Shown: positions 1-10,352, counted from the first letter of the stretch. The stretch is DNA of 64,000 nt from Nitrospirota bacterium (GCA_002737345.1 NSIK01000024.1:62001-126000), one strand, 5' to 3'. Translations and numbers: made by a program. Notes: generated by a model not told the origin, from the sequence alone.

Positions 1-173
1 TCGATGTCTTGTCTCAACCGGCCAAGCGGGATGCGCTTGCGAAAATGACCAACTGGCCGACGCTGCCCAAGGTGTTCATCGACGGACAGTTTTATGGCGA
101 CACCGATGTGCTGGATCCTATGGCCGCTAAAGGCGAGATGGAGCCGCTACTAAAAAAAGCCTTCGGGAAATAG
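1..173 (+). CDS. Monothiol glutaredoxin (Grx4/GrxD family), C-terminal part only; gene starts upstream of the window
   Basis: Frame 3 reads DVLSQPAKRDALAKMTNWPTLPKVFIDGQFYGDTDVLDPMAAKGEMEPLLKKAFGK*; the WPTLPKVFIDGQFYGDTD motif is typical of monothiol glutaredoxins. Confidence 0.85.
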   Translation, partial: DVLSQPAKRDALAKMTNWPTLPKVFIDGQFYGDTDVLDPMAAKGEMEPLLKKAFGK

Positions 174-193
174 CATCGTCGAGAAGAAGATCG

Positions 194-296
194 GGAAGGG
201 CGCCTGCCACACACTCCTGCTCGCGCAACGCGCGGCCTCAAACGGCCCTCGTTGGACGCGCGCAATCGAGAGTACGGCAGGCGCCCTTCCTTTTTT
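194..296 (+). repeat. Dispersed intergenic structured repeat, copy 1 (core in reverse orientation); perfect 15-bp arms followed by T6, also resembles an intrinsic terminator of the glutaredoxin gene
   Basis: ggaagggcgcctgcc (194-208) is the exact reverse complement of ggcaggcgcccttcc (276-290), followed by tttttt (291-296); internal core ctcgcgcaacgcgcggcc...ggccctcgttggacgcgcg. Confidence 0.75.
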
Positions 297-438
297 CCCC
301 ATGCAGCAGCCTGAGAGGGAGAGAGTAAGCGTGGGCAGGGAGGAAGGCTGAGAGACGATGACGGCTTCTTCTGCGTCCGCCAATCCCACGGCGGCACCGG
401 CGGCTGGGTTAGGAAAACACGGCAGAGAATCGACGGAC

Positions 439-897
439 CTATCGGTACCCTTCGCCGCGAGAGTCTTTATTGTCCAGCACCACGACCTGCTTGGCCCTAT
501 GTGCGGACACATCACGGACACCGCCCGGCAACTTCAGCAGCTCCTCAGGCCAGGAGATCACTCCCATGTCCGTCATACCTTGGAGCTTGGCGCCTGCTTC
601 TATCATCAGCACCGGCGTATGGACCTCCCCGATCAACGTCGCCGTCTTCAGCAACTGCACGGACTCCGTCGCCAGCACGTTCGCCTTGATACGCCCGCTG
701 CTGATCAGCGTGCCGGCCGTAATCGTCCCCTGAACCAGTCCATCCTCGCCGACAATGACCTGGCCCTTGGTCTCAAGATCGCCGTCTAGACGGCCATCGA
801 TCCGCACCGTCCCCTCAACATGGATCTCGCCTTTCAAGATGACCCCTTTAGCCAACAGGGTAATGTTGTCATCTCCCGAAAAATCGCTCTTCTTCAT
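439..897 (-). CDS. Bactofilin (polymer-forming cytoskeletal protein)
   Basis: ORF with ILKGEIHVEGTVRIDGRLDGDLETKGQVIVGEDGLVQGTITAGTLISSGRIKANV repeats typical of bactofilins. Confidence 0.85.
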   Translation of the reverse strand: MKKSDFSGDDNITLLAKGVILKGEIHVEGTVRIDGRLDGDLETKGQVIVGEDGLVQGTITAGTLISSGRIKANVLATESVQLLKTATLIGEVHTPVLMIEAGAKLQGMTDMGVISWPEELLKLPGGVRDVSAHRAKQVVVLDNKDSRGEGYR

Positions 898-1154
898 GCG
901 TCACTCCCCCTTCCCACCTAACTCGTTACCCCCAAGCTTACACCATTCGGCTGAGCGAGGCCTAGGAGAATCCAAACTATGCCGGAGCCGCTCCCAGAGT
1001 CCCCCCATGCACCTCGCAATAGATGGTGGGCTCCGCCCGCTCGACGGCGACCGGATCAATGCCGAAATGGGAATAGAACCAGCGGTCTTTGATAGTCAGG
1101 ACCCAGGCCCCCCAGAGCCAGGCTCGCATAGGTCACCCATCGCGCAATTTTTTA

Positions 1155-2570
1155 TCAGCCGTGCACTCCGATCCTCTGAGGCAGCAGCGAACCAACCACC
1201 ATCCCAGCCGCAGCCGCGAAAAGCCCGACCAATTGCGGAGGCCAGATCGAGTCGGACGGACCGAAGAGTTCCAGCCCCAGCCAGGCCATCAGGCCTGCCG
1301 CAAGGGCGTAGAGGGCTCCCTGCGTCGTTGCGCGAGACCAGAAGAGCCCGGCGCAGAGAGGCACGAAAGCCGCCACCAGCGTTACCTTATAGGTGTCCAC
1401 CACCAGTTGATAGATGCTGGCGCTGGAATTCAGAGCGATGATGAGGACCAATGCGGCAAAACCCACCACCACTAGTCTCATGACCCGCAGCAATTCCCAA
1501 TCGTTGAGCTGAGGCAGCAGCCCCTTGAGCACATTCTCACTCAACATCACGGAAGGCGCCAGCAAGGTCGCGCTGGCGCAACTCATCACCGCCGAAAGGA
1601 CCGCCCCGAAAAATACGATCTGCGCAAAGACCGGCGTATGGCGCAAGATGAGGGTCGGCAACACAAGCTGAGCATCCTCGGCCAAAAGACTAGTGAACGT
1701 CGTTGGATCGATCAGCGTAGCTGCGTAAGCTAGAAACATCGGCACAAAACAAAAACAGAAATACAGCACCCCTCCCAGAACCGAGCCCCGCACCGCCGTT
1801 CGCTCATCCTTCGCCGAGGTGATGCGCTGAAACACGTCCTGTTGGGGAATGGATCCGAGCATCATCGTGATCCAAGCGCCGATAAAGGGAATCCACGCCG
1901 CCGCCGTGGCGCGAGGGAAAAAATCCAACTTGCCGGCCTGGGCCGCATGGCTGATCACCGCCTCCACCCCTCCGGCCAAACCGCTCACGACCGACGTAAT
2001 ATAGAGCAGGCCCCCCATGATTACGGAGATTTGCACGAAATCTAAAATCGCGACGGAGAACATACCGCCAAAAGTCGTGTAGGTCAGAACGATCAACGCC
2101 CCGATCACCATCCCGACCGGCTGACTCACGGCCCCCTCCGTCACCACGTTCAGGACCAAACCCAACACCTTAAACTGCGCCGCCACCCAGCCGAGATACG
2201 ACGCCACGATACAGAGTGTGCAAAGCACCTCGACCGTGCGGTTGTACTTCAACCGATAGAAGTCGCCGACGGTCAGGAGATTCATCCGATAGAAACGGGG
2301 AGCAAAGAAGAGCCCGGCTAGGATCAGGCAAAGGCTTGATCCGAAGGGATCGGCCACCACGCCGCGCAACCCCTCCTTCACAAAGGTCGAAGAGATTCCG
2401 AGCACCGCCTCTGCCCCGAACCAGGTCGCAAAGACCGTGGCAATGACGACCGGCAGAGGCAAGCTCCGTCCGGCCAACGCAAAATCCTTCGTGTTATGGA
2501 CCCGCCTGGCGGCAGCCAAACCGATCCCCACAGACAGGAGTAAATAGAGAATGACGAATCCAAGAATCAT
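1155..2570 (-). CDS. Sodium:solute symporter (SSS family)
   Basis: Hydrophobic ORF, start taken at MILGFVILYLLLSVGIGLAAARRVHNTKDFALAGRSLP; SSS-like N-terminus and IPQQDVFQRITSAKDERTAVRGS motif. Confidence 0.8.
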   Translation of the reverse strand: MILGFVILYLLLSVGIGLAAARRVHNTKDFALAGRSLPLPVVIATVFATWFGAEAVLGISSTFVKEGLRGVVADPFGSSLCLILAGLFFAPRFYRMNLLTVGDFYRLKYNRTVEVLCTLCIVASYLGWVAAQFKVLGLVLNVVTEGAVSQPVGMVIGALIVLTYTTFGGMFSVAILDFVQISVIMGGLLYITSVVSGLAGGVEAVISHAAQAGKLDFFPRATAAAWIPFIGAWITMMLGSIPQQDVFQRITSAKDERTAVRGSVLGGVLYFCFCFVPMFLAYAATLIDPTTFTSLLAEDAQLVLPTLILRHTPVFAQIVFFGAVLSAVMSCASATLLAPSVMLSENVLKGLLPQLNDWELLRVMRLVVVGFAALVLIIALNSSASIYQLVVDTYKVTLVAAFVPLCAGLFWSRATTQGALYALAAGLMAWLGLELFGPSDSIWPPQLVGLFAAAAGMVVGSLLPQRIGVHG

Positions 2571-2745
2571 GACATGCCTCAAATGAAGGTGTGCCCGGAT
2601 TCTAGCGAGGCGGCTGCATTGGCGCAACGCCCTGGCAGGGTACAGAAAAACTATTGTGCCGCGCAGCACCATCGCGCTACCCTACAACACTCCAGGGCTT
2701 GCGATATCAGGTCCCTCGCCGTCACACATAAAGAAAGGACAGCTC

Positions 2746-3426
2746 ATGCGCTGCGTTGTCTCCTGTTTAGTTGCCCTGCTCAGCCTGGGAACCTCTGCGG
2801 CCTTCGCCGCCACCCCAGCGCCCGCGAACGATGAACAAAAAACTCTCTACGCCTTGGGCCTCGCCATCAGCCAATCCCTCGGCGTCTTCAATCTAAACGA
2901 ATCCGAACTGGAGCTCGTGAAGTCCGGCATCACCGACGGCGTCTTCAAGAAGACCCCGAAAGTGGAGCTCCAGACCTTCGGCCCGAAGATTCAGATTCTG
3001 CAGCAGGCCCGCGCCTCAGTCGTCGCAGACGCGGAAAAGAAAGCGGGAGCCGCCTTCCTCGCGAAAGCCGCAGCAGAACATGGCGCCAAGAAAACCGAGT
3101 CCGGTGCGATCCTCACGATGATCAAAGAAGGCAAAGGCGCAACCCCGAAAGCCACGGATACGGTCAAGGTGCATTACCATGGAACCCTGACCGACGGAAC
3201 CGTGTTCGATAGTTCCGTCAAACGCGGCGAGCCCGCCACGTTCGGCTTGAACCAAGTGATCAAGTGCTGGACCGAGGGGGTCCAGCTGCTGAAGGTCGGC
3301 AGCAAGGGCAAGCTGACCTGCCCTTCGGATCTGGCCTATGGCGACAAGGGTGCACCCCCGACGATCAAGCCTGGCTCGACCCTGGTGTTCGAAGTCGAGC
3401 TCCTGGAAATCGTCGCCGCTAAGTAG
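2746..3426 (+). CDS. FKBP-type peptidyl-prolyl cis-trans isomerase, exported
   Basis: Start ATG 2746 after aaaggac; signal peptide; VKVHYHGTLTDGTVFDSSVKRGEPATFGLNQVIKCWTEGVQLL...LAYGDKGAPPTIKPGSTLVFEVELLEI. Confidence 0.9.
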   Translation: MRCVVSCLVALLSLGTSAAFAATPAPANDEQKTLYALGLAISQSLGVFNLNESELELVKSGITDGVFKKTPKVELQTFGPKIQILQQARASVVADAEKKAGAAFLAKAAAEHGAKKTESGAILTMIKEGKGATPKATDTVKVHYHGTLTDGTVFDSSVKRGEPATFGLNQVIKCWTEGVQLLKVGSKGKLTCPSDLAYGDKGAPPTIKPGSTLVFEVELLEIVAAK

Positions 3427-3446
3427 TTCTATTCGATAGTCCTCAC

Positions 3447-3486
3447 GAGGTCGAGCGAGATACCCTCCCGCTCGACCTCATATTTT
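3447..3486 (+). terminator. Intrinsic-type terminator after the FKBP gene
   Basis: gaggtcgagcg (3447-3457) and cgctcgacctc (3469-3479), perfect 11-bp stem, followed by atattttc. Confidence 0.7.
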
Positions 3487-3599
3487 CACCCCGCGCATCC
3501 TCCTTTTCTCCTCTTCTTTCAAGGGACAGCCTGATCGATCTTCGAGTGCGCGCGACGCATGATCCCTCCAAGCTCGCTCATTACCATCTTCAAGGGATG

Positions 3600-3684
3600 G
3601 GGGCTGATTGATCTTCCACTGCGCGTGTCCAACGAGGGCCCTCCAAGGCCGCGCGTTGCGCGCCCACAGAAGATCATCAGCCCC
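3600..3684 (+). repeat. Dispersed intergenic structured repeat, copy 2
   Basis: Arms ggggctgattgatcttc (3600-3616) / gaagatcatcagcccc (3669-3684); core gcgcgtgtccaacgagggccctccaaggccgcgcgttgcgcg. Confidence 0.75.
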
Positions 3685-3819
3685 TATCCCCGCGCCCCCC
3701 TTGCAGTTCAGCCCTGTACCCCGTACACTGTTATCTGTGCGATCCAGCCTGGCCTGAATAGTCCTGCCCGATCGTTTCCTAGCAGATTCGGTTAATTCAT
3801 CCATTCGGACACTAGAGCT

Positions 3820-5670
3820 ATGCCACCTACAATTCTGTTGAGCTGCGAGTCCATCGCTAAAACCTACGGCGTGAAACCGTTGTTTTCGGATCTATCGGTC
3901 GGGTTAGCCGAAGGCGATCACGTCGGGTTGGTGGGACCCAACGGCTCCGGCAAGTCCACCTTGCTCAAGATCATGGCAGGGCTCGAAGAACCGGATGAGG
4001 GCACCAGATCGATGCGCCGGCAGCTCCGCATCGGCTACGTGCCGCAAGAACCGTTATTCGACGGAGCCCATACGATTGAAGAAGTTCTCGCGCAAGTCCT
4101 CATCGACGAAGGCCTGGACCCCCATGAACATAGCGGCCGCACCGCCGCAGCCGTCAGTCTGGGCGAGTTTCCCGCGGCAGACCAGTCCACCGCCTCGCTG
4201 TCCGGAGGCTGGAAGAAACGCCTGGCGATCGTCCGCTCGCTGATGCTGGAACCGGACGTCCTGCTGATGGACGAACCGACCAACCACTTGGACGTCGAAG
4301 GCATCTTCTGGCTGGAACGATTACTCCGAGCCGAAGCCCGCGCCTTTCTCGTCGTGAGCCACGATCGACGTTTCCTGGAAGCGGTCACGTCGCGGATGAT
4401 CGAGATCAATCGCAGCTATCCGAACGGCGCCTTCGAAGCCAAAGGCAACTACAGCGACTTCCTGGAACAGCGGGATGCAGCCCTGCATGCGCAAGCCAAC
4501 TATGAAGCCTCCTTGGCCAACCGGGTCCGCCGCGAAGTGGAATGGCTCAGGCGCGGCCCCAAGGCCCGCACGACCAAAGCCAAATCGAGAATCGATTCAG
4601 CCGGCCGTTTAATCGAAGAATTGAGCAGCGCCGAATCCCGGAAAGATCCAGGCACGGCCGGCATTAACTTCACCTCATCGGGACGCCGCTCCAAACAGCT
4701 GGTCGAAGCCACGCAGCTCTCCAAATCGCTCGGCGGCCGGCCGATCGTCACGAACCTCGACCTGCTGCTCGGCCCGGGCCAGCGGATCGGCTTGCTGGGA
4801 CCGAACGGCAGCGGCAAGAGCACGTTGCTCAAGCTCATCGCCGGGACCCTCAAGCCGGACTCAGGCACCGTGACCCGTGCGGACAAACTGCGCGTGGTTA
4901 CCTTCGAACAGCACCGCGAATCGCTGAACCAATCCATCTCGCTCCGCCGAGCCCTTGCCCCCTCTGGCGACTCGGTCGTCTATCAAGACCGTGAAGTCCA
5001 TCTCGTCTCCTGGGCGAAACGGTTTCTCTTCCGGGCGGAACAATTAGATCTCCCCGTCTCCCGTCTCTCTGGAGGCGAACAAGCGCGGCTCCTCATCGCC
5101 AGGTTAATGCTCCAGCCTGCTGATCTCCTCATCCTGGACGAACCGACGAACGACTTGGACATTCCGACGCTCGACGTATTGGAAGACAGTCTGGTGGAGT
5201 TCCCCGGCGCCTTAATGCTGGTCACACACGACCGATGGCTCCTGGACCGAGTTTCCACCATGTTGCTCGCACTGGACGGCACAGGCCAGACCGAATGGTT
5301 CGCCGACTATGCGCAGTGGGAATCGGCGCAAGAACGGAAGATGGCTGAAGAGAGCCGCGCATCGAGCTCCCGCTCCGCCAAGGCCTCACGCGCCCAGTCG
5401 GACTCGGCGCCCAAGGCGAAAAAGACCGGCCTCTCCTATCGGGAGCAAAAGGAATGGGCGAAGATGGAGCAGCGCATCCTCCAGGCGGAAGAAACCATCG
5501 CGACCTGTCAGGCCGCCGTGGAAGATCCCGCCATCGCCTCCAATGCCACGGCATTGCAAGAGCGATCCTCCGCGCTGGAAGCAGCCAAGACCGCTGCTGA
5601 ACGGCTCTATGTACGCTGGACCGAACTTGAAGGCAAACAAACAGAGACCGCCGGACAGCCCCAGGCCTAG
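3820..5670 (+). CDS. uup: ABC-F family ATP-binding protein, Uup-like
   Basis: Two ABC domains (GPNGSGKSTLLK twice, LSGGWKKRLAI, LSGGEQARLLIARLM) and C-terminal coiled-coil segment with GLSYREQKEWAKMEQ. Confidence 0.85.
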   Translation: MPPTILLSCESIAKTYGVKPLFSDLSVGLAEGDHVGLVGPNGSGKSTLLKIMAGLEEPDEGTRSMRRQLRIGYVPQEPLFDGAHTIEEVLAQVLIDEGLDPHEHSGRTAAAVSLGEFPAADQSTASLSGGWKKRLAIVRSLMLEPDVLLMDEPTNHLDVEGIFWLERLLRAEARAFLVVSHDRRFLEAVTSRMIEINRSYPNGAFEAKGNYSDFLEQRDAALHAQANYEASLANRVRREVEWLRRGPKARTTKAKSRIDSAGRLIEELSSAESRKDPGTAGINFTSSGRRSKQLVEATQLSKSLGGRPIVTNLDLLLGPGQRIGLLGPNGSGKSTLLKLIAGTLKPDSGTVTRADKLRVVTFEQHRESLNQSISLRRALAPSGDSVVYQDREVHLVSWAKRFLFRAEQLDLPVSRLSGGEQARLLIARLMLQPADLLILDEPTNDLDIPTLDVLEDSLVEFPGALMLVTHDRWLLDRVSTMLLALDGTGQTEWFADYAQWESAQERKMAEESRASSSRSAKASRAQSDSAPKAKKTGLSYREQKEWAKMEQRILQAEETIATCQAAVEDPAIASNATALQERSSALEAAKTAAERLYVRWTELEGKQTETAGQPQA

Positions 5671-5709
5671 CAGATAGCCCGCGGCATTGTAATTCTGTAC
5701 AATGCCGCC

Positions 5710-6960
5710 ATGCGGCTCTCTACCGTTCGCTCCTCGCTGCTGCTCGTGACCCTTGTTGTGACCTCCTCCGGCTGTGAGTCGACTGACCAAGCCCTCGGCG
5801 CGGCGAAACGAATCGCCACAGGCCAAACTGGCCAGGCCATCATCGATCTCGCCCAGGGAAAAAATCCAACGCAGATTGCCAAGAAACGTCTCGAGCAATA
5901 CGCGCGTCATCCGGACGCCCTCCTCCAAGACCTACAAGAAGCCAAGAAAGACCTGGAGGCCATCCTGACCGCCCTTGGCGTGAATGTCGGAAAGACCTGG
6001 GGCAAGGAAGAGGTCAAACTCCCCGAGCAGAAAAAATATGTGAAGTACACGCAGAACTATAAGAGCCGGGCCATCGTCGACTTCGATGCAGGCGAGATCC
6101 TGGTCGAAACATTGGACGAGCAAGACCCGCACCGTAGTCTCAAGAACGCCGTGGTCACAACGATCCTGACCCCGGAAGATCCCCGATCGGTCGATTTATT
6201 TTCCGATAAAGAAGTCATCCTCACCGGCGGCAAGGCCCCCTACCTCTTCGGCCTCGTCCACGATCAGCAGAGTAAGCCGGTGCGCACGCCGGCAGAAGCC
6301 GAGTCCTTCGCGACCTATCTCCTGGAAAAGCAATCTAGCACCAGAACGATCGACCAGGCAGGGACGAAGAAGACGGCCCACTTCGTCAAAATTGCAATGG
6401 TCTCCAACCTCGCCGTGAAGCAGGCAGACAAATACCGGACGCTGGTCCACCAGTTCGCCGAGCAATATCACATCAGCCCCAGCCTGGTCTTCGCCATCAT
6501 CCGCACGGAGAGCAACTTCAATCCCTTCGCGGTCAGCTCGGCTCCGGCCTATGGGCTCATGCAACTGGTCCCCACCAGCGGAGGCCGCGAAGCCTACCGG
6601 AAGGCGAAGGGGCAGGATGTCTCCCCTTCACGGGAATATCTCTTCGACCCGTCCAACAACGTCGAGTTGGGCGCCGCCTATTTACATGTCTTGATGTTCA
6701 ATCAGCTGGAGCCGGTCACGCACAACGTGTCGCGCGAATACTGCGTGATCGCCGCCTACAACACAGGTCCAAGCAACGTGTTCCGCACCTTCTCACACGA
6801 CCGCACGGCTGCCGTCAACCAGATCAACAGCCTCCAGCCAGGCGGCGTCTACGCCCAATTGCGCCAGCACCTGCCCTACAAAGAGACCCGTCATTATCTA
6901 GAGAAAGTAACCGACTACCGCAAATCTTTCATCAGCTCATCTGAAGTTTCCGCCCGATAG
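5710..6960 (+). CDS. mltC: Membrane-bound lytic murein transglycosylase, MltC-like
   Basis: Lipoprotein-like N-terminus (SGC), SLT motifs IIRTESNFNPFAVSSAPAYGLMQLVPTSGG...CVIAAYNTGPSNV...ETRHYLEKV. Confidence 0.85.
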   Translation: MRLSTVRSSLLLVTLVVTSSGCESTDQALGAAKRIATGQTGQAIIDLAQGKNPTQIAKKRLEQYARHPDALLQDLQEAKKDLEAILTALGVNVGKTWGKEEVKLPEQKKYVKYTQNYKSRAIVDFDAGEILVETLDEQDPHRSLKNAVVTTILTPEDPRSVDLFSDKEVILTGGKAPYLFGLVHDQQSKPVRTPAEAESFATYLLEKQSSTRTIDQAGTKKTAHFVKIAMVSNLAVKQADKYRTLVHQFAEQYHISPSLVFAIIRTESNFNPFAVSSAPAYGLMQLVPTSGGREAYRKAKGQDVSPSREYLFDPSNNVELGAAYLHVLMFNQLEPVTHNVSREYCVIAAYNTGPSNVFRTFSHDRTAAVNQINSLQPGGVYAQLRQHLPYKETRHYLEKVTDYRKSFISSSEVSAR

Positions 6961-7029
6961 GGACGACATGCAAGCAAAGAACTACGATGCCATTGGCCAC
7001 AGCCGAATCGATCTTGAGCCGGTTGCGGA

Positions 7030-7098
7030 TGAGTCCCCCGCTGCGGTGTCCAACGAGGGGCTTCCGAGACCGCGCGTTGCGCGAGCACCGGGGACTCA
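7030..7098 (+). repeat. Dispersed intergenic structured repeat, copy 3
   Basis: Arms tgagtcccc...ggggactca around core gcggtgtccaacgaggggcttccgagaccgcgcgttgcgcg; between convergent genes. Confidence 0.65.
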
Positions 7099-7116
7099 CC
7101 GAGCCATTGCCATTTC

Positions 7117-7509
7117 CTAGCAGGGGATATTGAGGGCAGGATCACAAAACAAGGGTGGAATCACTGACGGGCGCATGTACTTGCCGGAAGGATCTTGAGA
7201 ACCTATCCCTCCCTTGAGCGGCGGACCGCCCGGCATTCCTGAGAGCCCCCGGCCGGCTGAGCCAAACCGCTTCCCAAGACTTGAACTCGCAGAAGAGCCA
7301 ACTCCGAGAACCGGCACAGCTGTCGGCCCGTCTGTGGACACTCCAGCGCCAGACGTAACCGGAGGCAGAGCAGCTTGCGAAGTCTGGCCTAATTGATTCT
7401 GGATAGAAGGAGAAGCCGGCGTTTGCAGCGGCGCCTGCGCCCCACAAGGAACAACCAGCAGGACCGACAAAGCAGCCAGCGAGAGAACACGCTTCAGGGG
7501 ATCAACCAT
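7117..7509 (-). CDS. Hypothetical exported protein
   Basis: ORF (7117..7530) with signal peptide MVDPLKRVLSLAALSVLLVVPCGAQA; no family recognised. Confidence 0.5.
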   Translation of the reverse strand: MVDPLKRVLSLAALSVLLVVPCGAQAPLQTPASPSIQNQLGQTSQAALPPVTSGAGVSTDGPTAVPVLGVGSSASSSLGKRFGSAGRGLSGMPGGPPLKGGIGSQDPSGKYMRPSVIPPLFCDPALNIPC

Positions 7510-7894
7510 TTCTAGAGAGCCTATCGACATGGGAGGATTCTACCCAGACAGGAGGAACCAAGCAATCCCGCACGAGGACAAAGCGCTTCGACAAAGACTC
7601 CCTCCCCGTTTCCTTCACCTCACCGCTTCCTGATTCACCGATCCGGAAAGTTACAAAAGCCCTTAACAGAGCCTTTGAGTCCCCATGAACAGGAATGGAT
7701 CCCACCATCGTTCCTATTCTCTCGTCGCCTGCCAAGGCCCTGACCTAAGCGCCACGGCATGCGCCAGCATCTTCACGCAGGCAATCTCGGACTCCAACAC
7801 ATCGCATCCGCTGATGCAAATACGGCTCAAGCCAACAACATTCAATATTACTTAGATTCAAATACGTGCAGTACCAGAGTGCGCCGAAGGAGGC

Positions 7895-9235
7895 TCAGCG
7901 GAGAAAGAGGAACCAGAGGTACGCCGAACTCATGAGGACCGACCCGATCATGACGGGGAAGCCGAACTTGAAGAACTGCCAGAAAGAGATGGGATAGCCG
8001 GCTCTGCGCGCCATGTCCACGATCACGACGTTTGCGCTCGCGCCAATGATCGTCCCGTTCCCTCCCAGACAGGCGCCCAGGGCCAGGGCCCACCAGAGGG
8101 GAAGGATGTCCGGCTGATGCACCAGAGCGGCATAGTCCGTCATCTCCGGATGCAGCGAGCGGGCCAGGTCCACGATCAACGGATTCATCGCCGCGACATA
8201 GGGGATGTTATCCACCAGAGCCGAGAGGAAGGCTGACCCCCAGAGCACCGCCATCGTGGAGCCGACAAGGTTCCCCTGTGTCACAGCCACCAACTGGTCC
8301 GCCAGGTAGCGAATCACCCCGACCTTGACCAGGCCGCCGACCAGCACAAACAGCCCGATAAAAAAGAAGATGGTTTTCCATTCGACATCGGTGAGATAGG
8401 ATAGTTCCTCTCCATTTTCCGGCTTCCGTCGAGCATGACCAAGCAACATGAAGAGGCTCGCGCCGAGCAAGGCAATCGTGGCAGGCTCAAGATGCATGAG
8501 CGAATGGAAACAGAACCCCACGTTCACGATTCCCAGCAACCAGAGGCAGCGATGCAGGAAAGGCTTATCCTGAGCGGCTTCCCGTGAATTCAACGCCAGC
8601 ACCGCTGTGCGGAGATGCGGGGGCACGGTCATGTTCCGCCCGAAGATGAACCAGAGCGCCGCCACGAAGACCACCATGATCGCCACAGAAATTGGGCCCA
8701 GGACCGCCAGGAAGTCGAGATAGCCCAGCTCCGCCTTGCTGGCGATCATGATATTGGGCGGATCGCCAACCAGCGTGGCGGTCCCGCCAATATTGGACGC
8801 GAGCGCCTCGGTAATCAGAAAGGCAAAGGGATTCAGTTCCAGCCGCTTGGTAATGGCCAAGGTGACCGGCGCCATAAGCAGCACTGTGGTCACGTTATCC
8901 AGCATGGCCGAGAGGCCCGCCGTCATCAGGGCCAACAACGCCAGCAGGCGAAACGGTTTTGCGTCGGCCTTCTGCGCCGCCCAGATGGCCAAGACCTCGA
9001 AGAAGCCGGTCTCCCGAACAATATTCACGATCACCATCATCCCGATCAGCAGAAACACGACGCTATAGTCGATGCCGAACTCATGGGAGTAGAAGGCCTC
9101 GTCTTGCGACACCACGCCCAGCCCGATCATCACCGCCGCCCCGAACAGGGCCACAACCGTTTTGTGGATTCGCTCGGTCATGATGACCAGATAGCAGATA
9201 CCGAAGATAAGCAGGGCTAGAGACACAGACGACAT
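7895..9235 (-). CDS. ArsB/NhaD-type (SLC13/CitT-like) ion transporter permease
   Basis: Polytopic ORF with ALASNIGGTATLVGDPPNIMIASKAELGYLDFL and LGGNGTIIGASANVVIVDMARRAGYPISFWQFFKFGFPVM motifs. Confidence 0.8.
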   Translation of the reverse strand: MSSVSLALLIFGICYLVIMTERIHKTVVALFGAAVMIGLGVVSQDEAFYSHEFGIDYSVVFLLIGMMVIVNIVRETGFFEVLAIWAAQKADAKPFRLLALLALMTAGLSAMLDNVTTVLLMAPVTLAITKRLELNPFAFLITEALASNIGGTATLVGDPPNIMIASKAELGYLDFLAVLGPISVAIMVVFVAALWFIFGRNMTVPPHLRTAVLALNSREAAQDKPFLHRCLWLLGIVNVGFCFHSLMHLEPATIALLGASLFMLLGHARRKPENGEELSYLTDVEWKTIFFFIGLFVLVGGLVKVGVIRYLADQLVAVTQGNLVGSTMAVLWGSAFLSALVDNIPYVAAMNPLIVDLARSLHPEMTDYAALVHQPDILPLWWALALGACLGGNGTIIGASANVVIVDMARRAGYPISFWQFFKFGFPVMIGSVLMSSAYLWFLFLR

Positions 9236-9313
9236 GCAATCCCTCTCGATATCTACCGCGCGAAATTCCGCGAAGAACCTTTCGCATTATCAAGAGACTC
9301 CCGCTGCAATGCA

Positions 9314-9844
9314 ATGAAAGTCGTCACTATGGTAGGCTGCTCCGTGACGTCTGCATTCTCCCTATTCAGCAGTTCGCTGGTCCGGCGCTGGCTTCTGGTC
9401 GGACTCCTCGCCAGTCTGTCCTCTCAGACTGCCTGGGCCGATGTGCCGAGCCTGTCTACGCCTCTGTGGCAGAACGCGCCCGAACAGACGCCGCTCCCGC
9501 GGAAGCCCTGGATCATGCACGATCGGGCTATCGCCGTGAACCTCCCCTCGCTGCAGACCCTGAAAGATGCAGCGGCCAGGCCGCACCCTCCCCTCTTCAT
9601 CGAACTCTTCAATGGCCTCCGCTATGAGTTGGTGATCGACTCCACCATCTCCCGCAGCAACGACTCAGCTGTGGTGCGCGGGACCCTCAAACAGAGCGAT
9701 CACGGGGACTTTATTTTCCATATCAATGGCACCGTGATGGCCGCCACCATCCACGTCGGGCATCGCCTCTTCAAAGTCGAACATCTGGCCAACGGCCGCC
9801 ACCGATTGCTGGAACTGAATCCCGCGAAACTTCCTCCTGACTAA
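9314..9844 (+). CDS. Hypothetical exported protein
   Basis: ORF with signal-peptide-like N-terminus; no family recognised. Confidence 0.5.
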   Translation: MKVVTMVGCSVTSAFSLFSSSLVRRWLLVGLLASLSSQTAWADVPSLSTPLWQNAPEQTPLPRKPWIMHDRAIAVNLPSLQTLKDAAARPHPPLFIELFNGLRYELVIDSTISRSNDSAVVRGTLKQSDHGDFIFHINGTVMAATIHVGHRLFKVEHLANGRHRLLELNPAKLPPD

Positions 9845-9859
9845 CCACGGCAAAAGCCC

Positions 9860-10243
9860 ATGATGTACCACCTCCTGGCCGACCTGATCCTGATTATCCA
9901 CCTGGCGTTCGTCCTCTTCGTCCTATTCGGTGGGCTGCTCGTGCTGAAATGGCGCTGGATCGCCTGGCTCCACCTACCTGCTGCAACCTGGGGCGCGGTA
10001 GTCGAATGCACCGGCTGGATCTGTCCCCTCACGCCGCTGGAACATTGGCTGCGCTCACAGACCGGGGGAACCTCCTCTCCTTCCGACTCCCTGGTACAAT
10101 ATCTTCTGCCGGCCCTCTATCCCTCCGGCCTCACGAGGGAGATTCAGATTCTACTCGGAATGCTGGTCTTGGGGGTGAACCTCGCGATCTATGGCTGGCT
10201 CTGGCGCCGCACCAGCGTGAAGACCACGCGAAGCGCGCAGTAA
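9860..10243 (+). CDS. DUF2784-like small membrane protein
   Basis: MMYHLLADLILIIHLAFVLFVLFGGLLVLKWRWIAWLHLPAATWGAVVECTGWICPLTPLE. Confidence 0.75.
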   Translation: MMYHLLADLILIIHLAFVLFVLFGGLLVLKWRWIAWLHLPAATWGAVVECTGWICPLTPLEHWLRSQTGGTSSPSDSLVQYLLPALYPSGLTREIQILLGMLVLGVNLAIYGWLWRRTSVKTTRSAQ

Positions 10244-10352
10244 GACGAATCACCTTGCTCGGCACACCTGCGGGATAAAGAGATATTGACGTGGTTGTCC
10301 GGTCTTGATAGAGGAACGGGCCCGTGCCTATTCATTCGATTGTGAGGATTCT

